Assembly: GCF_905404315.1 (NCBI RefSeq)
Contig: NC_066265.1
Coordinates: 29,660,501 to 29,724,500 of the forward strand
Source of the DNA: Leptidea sinapis
Lineage: Eukaryota; Arthropoda; Insecta; Lepidoptera; Pieridae
DNA: 64,000 nt
Direction: 5' to 3'
Part shown: positions 33,011 through 45,837 of the stretch, piece after piece
Numbering within the stretch: position 1 is the first letter of the stretch
Layout: each line of letters opens with the position of its first letter
Translations under genes and position numbers: made by a program
The notes under the pieces: model-generated
What the model was told of the DNA's origin: nothing
The model's input: the letters and a program-made list of their open reading frames with translations, nothing else
Database searches by the model: none

Positions 33011-33095
33011 TTTTTTTATTAGACAATAAGGGACGTGTCGAGCAAGACGTTCAGCTGATAGTACCTAATTGCCTGCCCATTACAATACAGTGCCG
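33011..33095 (-). repeat. Repeat B, 3' part (antisense), separated from its 5' part
   Basis: ttttttattagacaataagg gacgtgtcgagcaagacgtt cagctgatag ... cccattacaatacagtgccg. The matching 5' piece lies at 33668-33705 in the same orientation, with unrelated GC-rich DNA between. Confidence 0.5.
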
Positions 33096-33667
33096 TACAA
33101 TGCGCTGCCAATAATTTACGTAAATAAATCAATTTTCCATAATATCATTTCGGAACAACCTACTTCGTGCTGTCATATGCGAGCACGTAAATGTGGGTTC
33201 CCATGGTCCTTGTTATAAAAGGCCAGACCGACAGGCCATGGGAACCGTCGCACCCTATGAAACCTGCTGTCGCCCGTTCGATCCGTCGGGTGTCGGAAAG
33301 ATCAAAGGCGCGGCCTGGCCTGTGATAACGCGGGCCGTAGGTTCGCATCTTTAACGTGTTGGACTGGCCGTAACGACAGGCCGGTACAGGCCTACACTCA
33401 ACATGGGAACGGCACGGCGTGAGACGCAAGCAGCCGCACAGGCATCCACAAACGTGGCACGATCTGGCCTGACTTGTGATGACAGGGCCGAGACCCCACC
33501 TTTAGGGTGATTAAAATTTTGGATCTTAAATAATTTGTTTGTTTGAAAATTTCAATTATTTACTTTAAATTTTAGAATTATTTTTTTACGAATAAGGTTT
33601 GATAGCTCTTGTTTGTCTATGTTCATTTAATGTCGCCTGATTAGTGCCACGCTGTGTATACCTATAA
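33096..33667. other. Block of unknown origin with a GC-rich core, interrupting a repeat B copy
   Basis: 33185-33500 is markedly GC-rich. It repeats a degenerate motif of ctggcc...tgataacg...ggcc type (33217-33238, 33312-33340, 33363-33385, 33463-33490) and catgggaac twice (33237, 33403). The 89-aa minus-strand frame over it shows no domain. It could be the 5' UTR of a retroelement or an inserted element. Confidence 0.4.
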
Positions 33668-33705
33668 ATTTGCCGGCATCCTGTGCAAAGGAGCCTGCCA
33701 CTGGT
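33668..33705 (-). repeat. Repeat B, 5' end piece (antisense)
   Basis: atttgccggcatcctgtgca aaggagcctgccactggt is the family start in antisense. Confidence 0.5.
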
Positions 33706-34149
33706 AAATACAATCAATCAATTCCGCTTCTGTCTGCTTTTTTATTACTCTATACCTAAGTACATAAAAAATACTTGTGCTGACTGACAGAACGAGTCAT
33801 ATGACTCAGACAAATGTAAACACAGGGTAAAGGAAATATGATTTTTTGGAAAATGACCTCAAACAAAATATCACAGTGCAGCGTCGTTCGCCTTAACTAA
33901 TTTCTTAGTTAACTAGTTAGTAGTAGTAAGGCCAGAATTAATATAGTCTTTTAACGCCTATTAGATAATATAGCAAATTATTATAAGAGTACTATACTGT
34001 AAGGTATTGTTTCAAGTAATGAAATTTGAAAAACGATAAGGAGGTTTCACGGGTTACAGAAACAGTTAAAGTTTTTGAAGCTGAAGCTAGTTCAAGAAAG
34101 TCGATTAGAGTTGGAAAGGCTCTTATGGCAGTGCTCACGTACAACTGAT

Positions 34150-34660
34150 CATGCGCAGAGATCCGTTCACGACTGTACTTTAGTAATATGTTCTGACACA
34201 ACTGATTATTGCGCCGACACGCATGCCAGAGGTGGAAGATCGCCTTTACTGTTGGACCTTCTGTTGACCTCACATCCGGACAGCTACCTACTTTCCGTTG
34301 ACTCTCCTTTGGGGTCATCGGATCACGGCCTGATCCGGAGCACCGTAACGACCACGCGCCCCCCAGGGGCTGCCACTGTGTTCGGCACTATAGGTCAGCA
34401 GAGTGAGATGAGATGCGATATTTTTTGCGTTCGACCCGTGCAGGCAAATCTGTTTTTCGCTGGAAGATCGAGATGCCGCTGCTGACGCTGTTGCTGATGT
34501 GGTACTTTAAGGTATTGTATGTTTACATAGGCTAGGGAATTCCCTCTTCTTTCACGCCCCAGTGAAGCACAGGACATCATCACCTCAAACTATTTCACAG
34601 CGTGCACCGCAGAGCTGCTCGAACGGTTGGCAACCAGATCTCTCAGAGCTGTTCGATTAT
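34150..34660 (+). mobile_element. LINE endonuclease (APE) C-terminal fragment
   Basis: The plus-strand frame around 34230-34360 reads LLDLLLTSHPDSYLLSVDSP then LGSSDHGLIRS. The SDH motif is the catalytic histidine region of APE-type LINE endonucleases. Downstream, less conserved coding continues with stops. The 136-aa open frame at 34075-34485 is this relic, not a host gene. It may belong to the Jockey-like group. Confidence 0.6.
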
Positions 34661-35304
34661 GCGGACATTATGTTTTTGGACATCCTAAACCACATTGATA
34701 AGTTTTGTGAAGAATTATGTATCTTTAATATAGTGATATGTTTCCTGATAAGAAACTGAATGCCATGCAATACCCGTACTGTTTCTGTGTTTTCGAATAA
34801 AAAGATCTTATTCTTAATTTAAAAACACTATCCATGGCTCCTGCAATAATTGTAGTAAACATCAGAACCCGACATCATTGTATATCATCCACTGTGGTCA
34901 TCCATAACTTATAAGGAGTTTCGATCGTTCATTTTGCGACCAAAGGCCACGTTATTCGCTTAGTTATTAATAATTTTCATCCAAAATTGGATTCTTAAAT
35001 CATTTACTGAAAGACAGAATCAAGAACTCATTCAGAAGAGAAATAAGTCATACCAGAATAGAATGGGCAAGAAACAATTAACTCAGCAGGACAATAAATT
35101 TTAGATTTTAGTTCAGCAATCTGCAATAGTATAAGCAATAAGTTTGCAATAATAACGTTTGTAAGATTTCTTTTATACTATGCATTATCTAAGTATTTAT
35201 TTAATTTAAATTTACAATACTATGAGTACATTAATTCTGAGTATTTTGTAAATGTTCTGGTGGGTATTATTTTTGTTGAATAATACACCTTGACCAATTC
35301 GTAT
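34661..35304. other. Unassigned stretch
   Basis: No host gene. 34661-34790 may be the remainder of the LINE fragment. Confidence 0.3.
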
Positions 35305-35309
35305 TACCT

Positions 35310-35412
35310 AGTTGTGATTCCTCTGGTGTTGCAAGAGAATGTGGGCGGCGGTGATCACTTAACACCAGGTGACCCGTACGTTCGTTTGTCCTCCTATTCC
35401 ATAAAAAAAAAC
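35310..35412 (+). mobile_element. LINE A 3' tail, solitary
   Basis: tgtgattcctctggtgttgc aagagaatgtgggcggcggt gatcacttaacaccaggtga cccgtacg... to an A-run. A clean, strongly 5'-truncated insertion. Confidence 0.65.
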
Positions 35413-37254
35413 CTACTGACTCTGCTTAGCCGGGTAGAAACCTTTACTACAAATAAAACATAATCTTCTTAATCTTACCCTAATATACCTTTCCAAAGTT
35501 ACCTTAGAAGGTTACTTTTACTTTAGATATTTTATCTCCACGCAAGAGAAAATAAAAGCTGCTTTCGCGTCCTCAGAGTCTTGTGACCTGGCGAGAATTA
35601 CTGATGTCAGGCGGCAACCTAAATGGTTTCTTGTGTTCAGAAATCATTTTCATTTACTTGATATTTTGCAGTTATCCCTGACTATTTTAATATTGTGATA
35701 TGTAACTACTATTGATTCTGCTAAGTTTTAATGATTTTATGTTTGAATAACGTCATGTTTCATTGTTTTGCTTGAAATAAATTATTTCTATGTGATAGTA
35801 GGAAATTGTGAGAATACTAAGTCTATTTAGCTGAAATGAGAAGAAAAATTTAACTTTCTTAATTGATATTAATTTATCGTTATTGGCTACTAACTAAGAA
35901 AAACAAACATAATGTAATACATACAAGAACGCGGCAACGAACCCGTTGTATTTCATGATAAAATATTTCACTTGTTATCCGGGACTAACAATTTCTGCAA
36001 ATTTTTGCAGGTTAGTCTTTAGTTTTAGTTTTTAGTTTTTAGTAGGTTAGTCACAAATATACAACTAACTCAATTGTGAAAGTCGATAAAACATAAATAG
36101 AAAGCATCGCAATAAAAATTCTTACCATAACAATATTTGTCAACACAGCGGTGATTATTTAATTAGACCTTGAGTGCTGGAACATCGCTCTAAAAATACG
36201 GTACAGTCGACAACAGATTATAATATTTCGTATTTCGTCGATTTTTTTTTTATTTTTTCAATTGAAAGACCATAATCGAGAAGCGATTAAAACATTGACC
36301 CGCTCGCCATGAATAGTCTTTAGGATCTCCCATCAAGAATGTTTTCATGGATGAGGATGACACACCAGCGTACATACGCATCAACAATATATCATAACGG
36401 TACATTTGAATTTGGAAACCAAACACTCATTGGTGCGCCGGATGAGGGTCAAAAGGGTGCCACCATGAGAAATATATACGAAATCCCATTAGGATTCAAT
36501 CTTTTTAATTTCTTCACTTTTTGTACTATTTTTAGGCGGCACTTTTAAGACCGGAACAAATGGAACCGTGTTGTCTACGGCTGCTGAAATCAGGTCGACT
36601 TGGTAGGTACTTACTGAAAATTAGTGTTGGACTTGGGGTGATCTTTATTTTAATTCCAAAAATGATGAGTGGGTGTCATGACATCCTATTTTTTTTACTA
36701 TGTATATAATATGTTTTGTGCTCTCATGAATAAATTCATACTTTAGTTTACTTTACTTTTAGATATCTGGAGTGGACCAAAGTAGCCTCTAAACAGAAAT
36801 AGGCAAAAACTAGATGACTTCCAGAAACATTACGTGTAGGTACAAACATAAGGGTAAGAGATTGTTTTTGGGTAATAATGCTAGGTGATTGCACGAATGC
36901 TCGGAATACCAACTACGATGTAAAAAGCTTGTGGATGTCTCAAAAGAGTTCTGGGCTGGGGTCACTAAGGGAGTTGGAATGGCTTCCTTGAAACATTATT
37001 AAATAAATAGAGAATGTATAAATTAGATAATATCATAAGTATATTAAGCGAAAATTTTTAGGAACAATGAATATTTAAACTAATGTATTTGTTAAGCAAA
37101 TATACATAACACGATCTTTGACAATGGCCTTTGAAACATCCGTCTTCAAACATGTACTGGTAATATAAATAAATTACTTAGTTCATACTGTTAATTTATA
37201 GATTACATTAAAACTTCCACTTTTATTATTATCTTGATGATATTTTTATTATTT
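35413..37254. other. Unassigned AT-rich stretch
   Basis: No gene supported. 36339-36548 has a 69-residue open frame without known features. Confidence 0.3.
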
Positions 37255-37930
37255 TTCAAATTACATTCCATTCCTATTTACACACTTTTGTATTCTTGTA
37301 AAAGCTGCTTTAGCTTTTCCAGTCTTTTTGAGGGACGTCGTGAAATAGCCTTATGGAATACGTTCACCAACTCTTCAGGTTTTGTAACCCTATGCCTCAT
37401 AATTTATCTTTAATTTTCAGAAATAAAAAATCAAAAAATGCAACATCCAGACTGTATGGTGGATCCGTCATTAATCTATACTTGAGTCCTTCCATAAACT
37501 CATTCATTATCTTAGCAGAATATGAGGACGCCTTGTAGTGTTGAAGGACGATAATGCTGCGAGGACGTTTTCAGCAAACTTTTCAAAACATTACACAAAA
37601 AAGGTTTCATCGCCAGTGAAAATATTATACACAGCCAATCACTGTCTTAAGTTCTATCTTTTTATCATTTTACGGCACCTCTCTAGAGTTTTGATTATCC
37701 GTTAAAAATACGAGCATGCAAGATTTTTGCACTTGTCTCTTGAGTTTGAGTAAAATGTAAGTAGTATGGTATCAACTTTCATGTTCTCTTCAGTCTAAGT
37801 AAAAATCAGCATAAGCTCTAATATTTTGTCGAGTTAAATTCATAGTACTGCTGCCACACAATTTTCAAAGCAATGCCAAATGACAATCACACGAACTAAA
37901 TTGTAACCTAGTCTCGGAATATTTATTGTA
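37255..37930 (-). mobile_element. Second mariner-like transposase relic (weak)
   Basis: The minus strand encodes, in pieces, IVLQHYKASSYSAKIMNEF, LKYRLMTDPPYSLDVAFFDF and KIKDKLRGIG. The order (LQHDNAxxHTA-like, then PDLAxxDFxLFP-like, then LRG) is that of mariner transposases, but the first Asp and others are lost. More decayed than the copy at 31.7 kb; TIRs were not found. Confidence 0.45.
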
Positions 37931-38770
37931 TTAGATATAAGATCAACATGCATCTTTCACTCGCCGTGAATTTTCTCTTTCACTCAATAGATTTCTTTGC
38001 TTAATTTGTTATAATACAATATTTACCCGACCTAATATCATGTTACGTTTCAACATTGTTTTGAAAAAATAAACATTACTCGAACGGCCCTTCCGTTTTT
38101 TAATCTATTTAATATTTTTTAGTGTCAATTTTGGATGATAATGTCAAAATAAAGAAAACACTCTTTTATTTAAAGCAGTCGTTCTTATATTTTTATGCAT
38201 TTTTTAATTTATTTTCTGCTAAGACAAGTAAATCTTTGGGATACTTTACAAAAAAAACGAACACAAGAATATAATATATAATAATATTCACAAGAAATGG
38301 TGTACTCTGAGCTCGGTTAGTTGTAGGTATTTCAAATTGCTAAACTTTAAAAACGACGAAAAGTTTTTATTTAACTAGATAATGTTATTATATTATAATT
38401 GAATAATAATACATTTTATATAAATACAATTTTATATAAAATGTAAGTCATTTATTACAAGTATATACATATTTTTTTTTTAAATTAGAAGAAAATCTTA
38501 AATACTCGAGGAATATTTTGAACACATGAATGAACAGATAATGTTTTCTTGCGTCTTGTTTTGATATATGCATGTTAATATGATATGGAATATGTTATCC
38601 GTTTCTGAGACTGTCCATGAAATATATATAAAATAACGTAAGTAACAATTAATTGGATTGTTAATGAAATGTATTTATGTTTATTTTATAGAATTTGTTT
38701 GATATCATATAATTTATTACTGCTATAAACAATAGTTACAAGTATTCTTAATAAAAAAAAGTAACAAAAA
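37931..38770. other. Unassigned AT-rich stretch
   Basis: Very AT-rich with no gene or recognised repeat. Confidence 0.3.
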
Positions 38771-39139
38771 AACAACCGACTTCAGAAACACTATTCCAAA
38801 CCAATAGATATAATGTGCACAAAAAAGTATAAAAATAATTGCGTATTTTTATACACTCTAATTAATTAATCTAATTCTAGTTACGATTATTGTAATTTTC
38901 GGAATCGTTGTCCTTCCGCCGCGACCCGCTCTCGCCTCTCGCCTCCGACGACTCAAGCACATCTCACCTATAACTATGTAACAAACCTATCTTTGATGAC
39001 ACCGACTCCAAAAATAACATTAATCGTAACTAGAACTAGATTAATTAATTAGATTGTATTAAAATACGCAATTATTTTTATACTTTTTAGTGCATATTAT
39101 ATCTATTGTTTTGGAATAGTGTTTTAGAAGTCTGTTGTT
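38771..39139. mobile_element. MITE with ~118-bp inverted arms
   Basis: The left arm aacaaccgacttcagaaaca c...ataattgcgtatttttata c...attaattaatctaattctag ttacgatta is mirrored by taatcgtaactagaactaga ttaattaatt...gaagtctgttgtt. The spacer (about 38890-39010) is GC-rich (tccgccgcgacccgctctcg). The ends resemble the ccgacttc element at 18911. Confidence 0.65.
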
Positions 39140-40585
39140 TGTTTATTATTATTTTTTTTATTTTATGATTTTTAGTGAATTTGAAGTACACTAACTAACA
39201 ATTTGTCTAAATATGTGTAGATATACTAAATTTGACATTGCAGCAATGAACGTATGTGCTTTGCAAAATGATTACAGTTAGAAATTATGCCACAGATCGC
39301 ACCCTTACTGAAAGTCGTTAAGGAGTCCCATTGATCATCATATTTGACTACGACAATTACTTGACCATAACTATGTTATGGTAGATGACTTAAATATCCG
39401 GATAGCATAAAAAAGATTCGGTCGAGTATCGTTAATTTGCTCAAAAATTGAAGAGTTCCGTTACTTTGTCATGGATTCCGTAATCAGAACCTAACCAAAC
39501 TCTCACTAAACTATCTTTGAAGTATATCCCTTCCAATAAAAAAAGAATCATCGAAATCGGTTGGCGCGATATTGAGTTATTCGTAAATTTATCATCCGCT
39601 TTGCTATACGTATGTATAGCATATTTAAGACTTTTATGGTTTTCTCATGGATGCCATTGTCAAATCTGGACCAAATTACACGGGAAGCACCAGCTTTCAA
39701 GTAAAAAAAGAATTATCAAAATCAGTTTACCCAGTCAAAAGTTTTGAGGTAACAAACATAAAAAAAGAACATACCGCAATAAGCAAATAAAATCAGATAT
39801 TGTTAAGTTCATTCCATGATATAAAAAAGAATAATAAATTTGATAAAATGATAACAATTTTGTGCACGACTGTCCATAGTTTGGCAAGTGGCGTTGTATT
39901 GCTCAATCTGCAGCAAGTGCCTGCGAAGCGGACGATGCAATGTGATGCACTCTCCTCTTGATCAACATACAGAGGCTTCAGTAACCTGCGCTGAGTCTTC
40001 TTACCCACGTTCAAATATACATTGCATCAGTTTTGTTTACGATAAGTTTTGACCCTTTTGCTGAATATAAAATGGCGCTACTCACTTGCACTTTTATGGT
40101 TTATATTATTTAAATATATATTCCCTACTTGTAATACAATAATTCATTAGTTCAAACAATTACACTTGTAAATGCTAAAGTTATACATTTTTCAATTTAC
40201 CACCACATCGGAATAATTGAGCTTGAAAAAGAAGAATTGGCAAGAAATTCATTGCCAGCGACTCTTTTGTATCTATATCTACAGATCCAGATTTTAGAAA
40301 GTATAAACACAATTATCTAGTCTTTGTTTCAGGCAGCTTATCACAATAAACTATGCAAATGTTGAAATGGTGGTGTGTGATTTGAAGAACCAACAGTTTT
40401 AATTACGAAAAGGGTCAGATTTCTAAAATGGTTTACATTCAGGTATAACGGACACAGTCAAAGATGCTGCCCAACAAACAAGCAATAAGCGATAAAGCTA
40501 GAAATCTTTTGGCGAATCAAATCTGCAATAAATAAAAATGTGCAATTCACACGTGTTAGAAGTAAAACCTTCACAAATTTTGAGT
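39140..40585. other. Unassigned stretch with diffuse repeat remnants
   Basis: 39500-39770 has phrases such as aaaaagaatcatcgaaatcg gttgg and gtcaaaagttttgaggtaac aaac. I recognise these from lepidopteran repeats that end in ccgacttc. 40208-40262 (aagaagaattggcaagaaat tcattgccagcgactctttt) is a LINE-tail-like phrase. No gene. Confidence 0.3.
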
Positions 40586-40589
40586 TTTT

Positions 40590-40710
40590 TTTTTTATGGA
40601 CTAGGAGGACAAACGAGCGTACGGGTCACCTGGTGTTAAGTGATCACCGCCGCCCACATTCTCTTGCAACACCAGAGGAATCACAAGAGCGTTGCCGGCC
40701 TTTAAGTTCA
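40590..40710 (-). mobile_element. LINE A 3' tail, antisense
   Basis: tttttttttatggactagga ggacaaacgagcgtacgggt cacctggtgttaagtgatca ccgccgcccacattctcttg ... gagcgttgccggcctttaag. Confidence 0.65.
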
Positions 40711-42232
40711 AGATAATGAGACGAATGTAAAATTGCAGGAAGATAATTGTAGGTATTAGTAATGATCAAAGTGATACAAATTTTCATAATTATTTTACAT
40801 TTTATTCGTATATACTACAAAGATTTATTCAGACTCAGAGCTCGATGAAATACTGTATCAATTACTGTTTTTGATCTTGTTGTTGATACAGTGTGACTGC
40901 TGCACATTTTCAAATTGAATTCGGCGTCCAAAAACTCAATCAACGGAATCGCTGTATCTGACGCAAAATTTACATTAAACCTCTAAACTGCATATTTAGT
41001 CCACAGGTACAGGTTGCTAGGATGACATATGATTTCAATCGCTATGAAAGACGTTACTATCACCGCTACCATACTTATGTTCTCGTGTCTATGTAGTGTT
41101 ACGTGACGTCAGAATGTATTAAGGTATACTCGCGTCATATATAAGACAATCTCTTCTTCAACTATGATCGCCTGGTACCAAAACACTGTATAACGCTTCC
41201 TATCTTATATTCTCCTTTTTTGCTGTCTCGCTTTTTCGTTTCATCGATTTTCAAATCACAACGATGCCAAAAGAAGTTTTCACTTCAAAAACCTGTCATT
41301 AAAAGTTATTTTAATACAAATATTTGTAAGCCTTTATTCACAATTTAGTCTAAAACACCTATGATAATAATTTACATTATAACATACTTTTAACTTTATA
41401 ATTCTAGGCTATTGTGAGTGTATTGTTTGCGGCAAACGAAGAACTCGGAGCGCAGATGAAATACCTAAGTGAAACGTTTTAACTGTTGCACGACTCAAGT
41501 TGCACACTGTTGTGGTAATTAACACGACTACTGCCCTCTGTACACTTCCTTGGTGTTTTACTTTCATATTGCTCATGTCAAAATGGCTAGAAATAAGATT
41601 TAAATTTATCACGCATGGAACGAAAAGAAACTCAGTCTAATATTGTGGCTAATAAGTGCTTAATATATTATGTACCTACTCTGGCTATAGAGACTGTTAC
41701 AATTTAAAAAAAAATCAAATATATTACATTCGAATTTAGAATATTTCATTCTTATGTGAAAATTCCAAGGACTTATTATTTAAAGAGATTTTTATCATAA
41801 AAAATACGAATTTAAATACTAATTTGTTATAATAAGGTCATTTTTATTTTGAGAAAAGTTAATAAGGGTTGTAGGTACTGTACATATAATGACGTTTCTT
41901 TGTTTATATTATTATGACGTCACGATCATGGCGACTCCCTTTTTGGCGCGACTATTTATCGTTTAACTTAAAACCAATTTTTCTTAGCGTGAAGTGGAAT
42001 TTTTTAAGGAAATAAAAATATCAGTTGGCTACCGAATCTTTACGAACATTCTCTAATATATTTAAAAGAATCTATGACCTATTGATCATGCATTATATTA
42101 AGTTGAATGGAGGCTTTTTTGAATGAGCTTCATAGCGTCCGGCAAGACACTACAGTAATAGTAATGTTTTGTAGAACTGAAAAAACAGATCTATTTAAAT
42201 GTAATAATATTTATTGCAAAATCACTGGGTAT
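40711..42232. other. Unassigned stretch
   Basis: No gene supported. Two TGACGTCA palindromes (near 41104 and 41923) are noted. Confidence 0.3.
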
Positions 42233-42662
42233 AATAATAATAATAATTCTTTATTGCAGGCATAAAATCCCATACACAATATTGAGTCGTACAAATAAAA
42301 TAGTATACAATACAATAACAAATTTATTTTCATTAATTATTTATCTCAGTCAGATAAAAGCAAAAAGAAAATAGCTTTGAGTCCAAAGCTATTTTCGGGA
42401 CACTTATATACACTTCGGGAACTCTCTCCGGACCCTTTCCCGCTTTGAAAACAAGCATTTTCGTCTTCGTGACATTGTACTTCAGTCCGTGAGAGTTGGC
42501 ATAACTCTCACAGACTGACAATAACTTTCCGAGTCCTTTGATCGACGGCCTAAGGAGCACCATATCGTCCGCATAGCTCAGGTTGTTAAAGCAAACACCA
42601 TCGATATGGCAGCCGACTCCAGTGCTGCTCAGCCCGCCTATCAGGTCGTTAACGTACACGTT
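42233..42662 (-). mobile_element. LINE reverse transcriptase fragment with YADD box
   Basis: The minus strand encodes YVNDLIGGL, HIDGVCFNNLSYADDMVLL, IKGLGKLLSVCESYANSHGL and KTKMLVFKAGKGPERVPEVY. The YADD is the catalytic core of reverse transcriptase. A deletion then joins it to a 3' end reading ctgcaataaagaattattat tattattat. It is truncated on the 5' side at about 42660. Confidence 0.75.
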
Positions 42663-43135
42663 AAAAATATATATTCATGGATATTTTTGAGTTTGAGATC
42701 TGTTTAAAACGACCATTTAAAGTACAAATGTTAATTATATTATATTGAGAAACGTTACATATATTTATTTTACCAATTACCATATCAATTACATTAATTA
42801 AGTACATTGCTATTGCTAGATACTATTATGCGAGGACTCACAAAGTTTTAGCAGCAACTGCAACAACTCCTCAAGTCTATTAGTAAATAGATCACAATCA
42901 GGTCAGATCAAGACTCGCGGCACGAGCGTCGCAGTACGTGCTTCCGTGAGACACGCGGGTACCGCCAGAAGACGGTGATTTCTGCTACGACTATAATTGT
43001 CAGATATACAATCGATTCCTACTGATGATGAAAAACGCCGTCGTACAAGCACGGGTAATAATCCAGTTTCCGCTTAGATACAAGAAACGCAAAAATTCAT
43101 TTCGTACTTTCTCAAGCATAAGGGAATAGGTTACA
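42663..43135. other. Unassigned stretch
   Basis: No gene. 42915-42970 is GC-richer. Confidence 0.3.
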
Positions 43136-43139
43136 TCTA

Positions 43140-43222
43140 AAAGGCATAAAAGGCATTTATTTTCTCAAAATTGATTCCTTTAGAATTCTTTTTGATGTCA
43201 TTTCTAATAACTACTAGATTGT
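43140..43222 (+). repeat. Repeat D, 5' fragment
   Basis: aaaggcataaaaggcattta ttttctcaaaattgattcct ttagaattctttttgatgtc atttctaata; the rest of the family is missing. Confidence 0.55.
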
Positions 43223-45170
43223 ATTATATTGACGGTGTGGAAATCGCGAGCATTCCTTAATACGAACACTAGTCTCATAAAGGACTCTTGAGTGACTGTT
43301 ATTATATGGTCGTGGTCAAATGTCACATCCAGATCTTTCATTGAATTTCGTGTACTTATGAGCTTAACATTAATGCGGTACTGAATATATGAAACTGACT
43401 TGAGGACATTGCTTTTCGTCGTTTTAGCTTCAGCAGATAATTTTTAGAATAATTTTAATGTATATCTCTATGATACAACCACATCTTCTAAGAAAACAAT
43501 TACAATACAAAATAACCAGCAAAGTGGAACAAGTTAAATATTAACTTATAATTAACTTTAAAATACTAACTTAACGATTGTATTCAGTCAGCAATAAACC
43601 GTGCAGTGTGAAATATCAATATTTACCCAATATTAATTTAAAGTTGCCTTATATAATGGAAAATACCATTAAGTTTTATGTAACGATTAAACTTTAATTA
43701 TAATATCAATCCGATGTTACCGAAAAAGATTTCTCGAAAGCTCCAGAAAGATAGTAGCTATCTGAAGAAATTATATAATATTATTTGGATGTTCATATTT
43801 TTTTAAAAGCATATTTTTTTAAGGGAGACAGTCGCAGAGTGACGTTCATAATATCTCCCCTTTTAGTTCGAAAATCAGCTCATTTCGTAATTTACTCTCA
43901 TAAAAAATATGTTTAGGTTATGGTCGGAAAGGACTTATATTATTTCAGGGGATATTCGCTTGCTGATAAAAACTGCCTTAAGATTTATAATTTGAGCAAC
44001 ACCACGACTTTAAAATGGGGCAATATTCATGGCTGTGATAAATTGGTACTATTCAGGGCTTAGACATTTTTGAACGCGTGTCGTCCCAATGCTTTTTATT
44101 TATGTCCATTGTCCCACCAGTAAAAAAAAGAGACTTTTTTAACTTTCTGACTTAGACAAAACTTCTTCCTGTAAGATCACTAGGGAATAAAAATAATATA
44201 ATCGACCTCGTGTCATAAGTACGCTAAAGATTCAAAGTCAAATTCAAATAGACTTTATTTTAAATAGTTTGAAACTAAGCGCATTTAAATTTTCATTATA
44301 ATTTTTTAAGTGAAAATTACTCAATAAGAATAAGTAAAAATGTTCTTATTACACAATAATGTTCTTATCACAATAAACTCAACGTCCACATTACCAGTAA
44401 ATATTTTAATATGTTAATATTTAAATTTTAAACGATTATAATAAAAATAATTATTATACCATTAGATAAGTAATAATTTCAAAATTCGGATGAGCATATT
44501 GAATGTATCATGACACCAGGATTACAGCGGAGCGGGGCGGTGAAAGTACGATGGAAGGGCCCTATATGAAGCGAAACAAACCGCGCGCGCCTCACATTGC
44601 TGTTAGCCTGGTAAGTCTAAATCTTATGTATATATTTTATTAATCTCTGTACGTGTTTTTTATGCATTAAGAATTAAGTGGATGTGATCGTGTCTAGAAA
44701 TTTCACAAAATATTAAGGTCTTTTAAACGTTTCTTTTAAAAGAATCTGCATTCAATTAAAAATCTGAGTATATTTAGTAACTGAGGTAATTTAAAGTTAA
44801 ACCTTATGATTTTATTTTTAAATATAAAGTTATCTCAAAATAAATGCATTTCAAATAAAATTATAACAGTCTGCGTACTACGTTCGTACCATAGAGTTCG
44901 TACAAGTTATCGTACTGTACTGAACTGGAGATAACAGTTAATATTTTTAATCAATATTTTACAAATTTAATTAGTATGGAATAAAAAGTTTTATTCAATA
45001 ATATAAACAAACTCGAGTAATTTTTAAATTTACACATACATCTTATACTGTGTTCAAACTTACTATGCAGTTTCCATTTAAAACCATCTCTAGTATTGCA
45101 ACAGGATGTGGTCGGCAGTCACTTCCTACCCCAAAACAAAATACATGACAATTTAAGATATATTTATCTT
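43223..45170. other. Unassigned AT-rich stretch with one GC-rich patch
   Basis: 44230-44310 (attcaaagtcaaattcaaat agactttatttt) is a LINE 3'-end-like phrase. 44520-44612 is GC-rich, with an ATG-started open stretch (44551) ending at a strong donor (ctg/gtaagt, 44611). This is not enough to call an exon. Confidence 0.3.
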
Positions 45171-45175
45171 CTTCT

Positions 45176-45326
45176 TCTATATATATAAAAGAGAATGTAT
45201 GTTTGTATGTTCCCTAATAACTCCTAAACTATTCAACCGATCTCATTGAAATCTTTTGTAATAGATTCTTAGATAGGTTTACATATATAATTTATATGGC
45301 AAAACAACGTTTTCCAGGTCAACTAG
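45176..45326 (+). mobile_element. Short Helitron
   Basis: TCTATATATATAAAAGAGAA ... ggcaaaacaacgttttccag gtcaaCTAG. The 5' TC, the 3' hairpin region and CTAG are present. It is nearly the same as part of 48006-48165. The 3' flank is A, not T, so an end base may have changed. Confidence 0.55.
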
Positions 45327-45837
45327 AAGGTAATTTTGAAAAATATGTGAATTAAGCTTAATTCGGAAAGAAGCTTTTCAAAATAATTAAACGAATGTTA
45401 TGAATTCATATAAAAAAGATTTAAATTATATATAATTCCCTTAGTTAATTTTTAAACATTCAAATTTCGTTCTCATTGTTGTTTAGTAAAGTTCAGACGT
45501 AAGGCGCAACGAGAATAAAAATCCAAGTCAGTCAACCCATTCCCTAAGCAGTTTCTCTCTAGAAGAACAAAGACTTGAAAGAACAAAACTTGCAGGCATT
45601 TACTAGCAAGACATATCCCTCGCTCAATGGTGTATACATAATAGTATAAGTAAAAGTATGTTAATGTATCCATAAAAACATACTTGTGTATGTGTATAGA
45701 ATGATACATTTAATGAATATCATTACATAACCAAAGAATATGTCCGTTTGTCCATCCATCGCTTACCACACCGACATTAGATTACACAAGTAATCATAAT
45801 TGATGGCCCAAAATTGTTAAGCTCTTGAGTAATCCGT

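Noticed and set aside
34075..34485. 136-aa open frame as a host protein
   Set aside because: The central part is a LINE endonuclease end with the SDH motif; the flanks are unrelated.
42333..42659. 108-aa minus-strand frame as an intact reverse transcriptase
   Set aside because: Only the YADD-proximal segment is present; the last residues are unrelated after a deletion.
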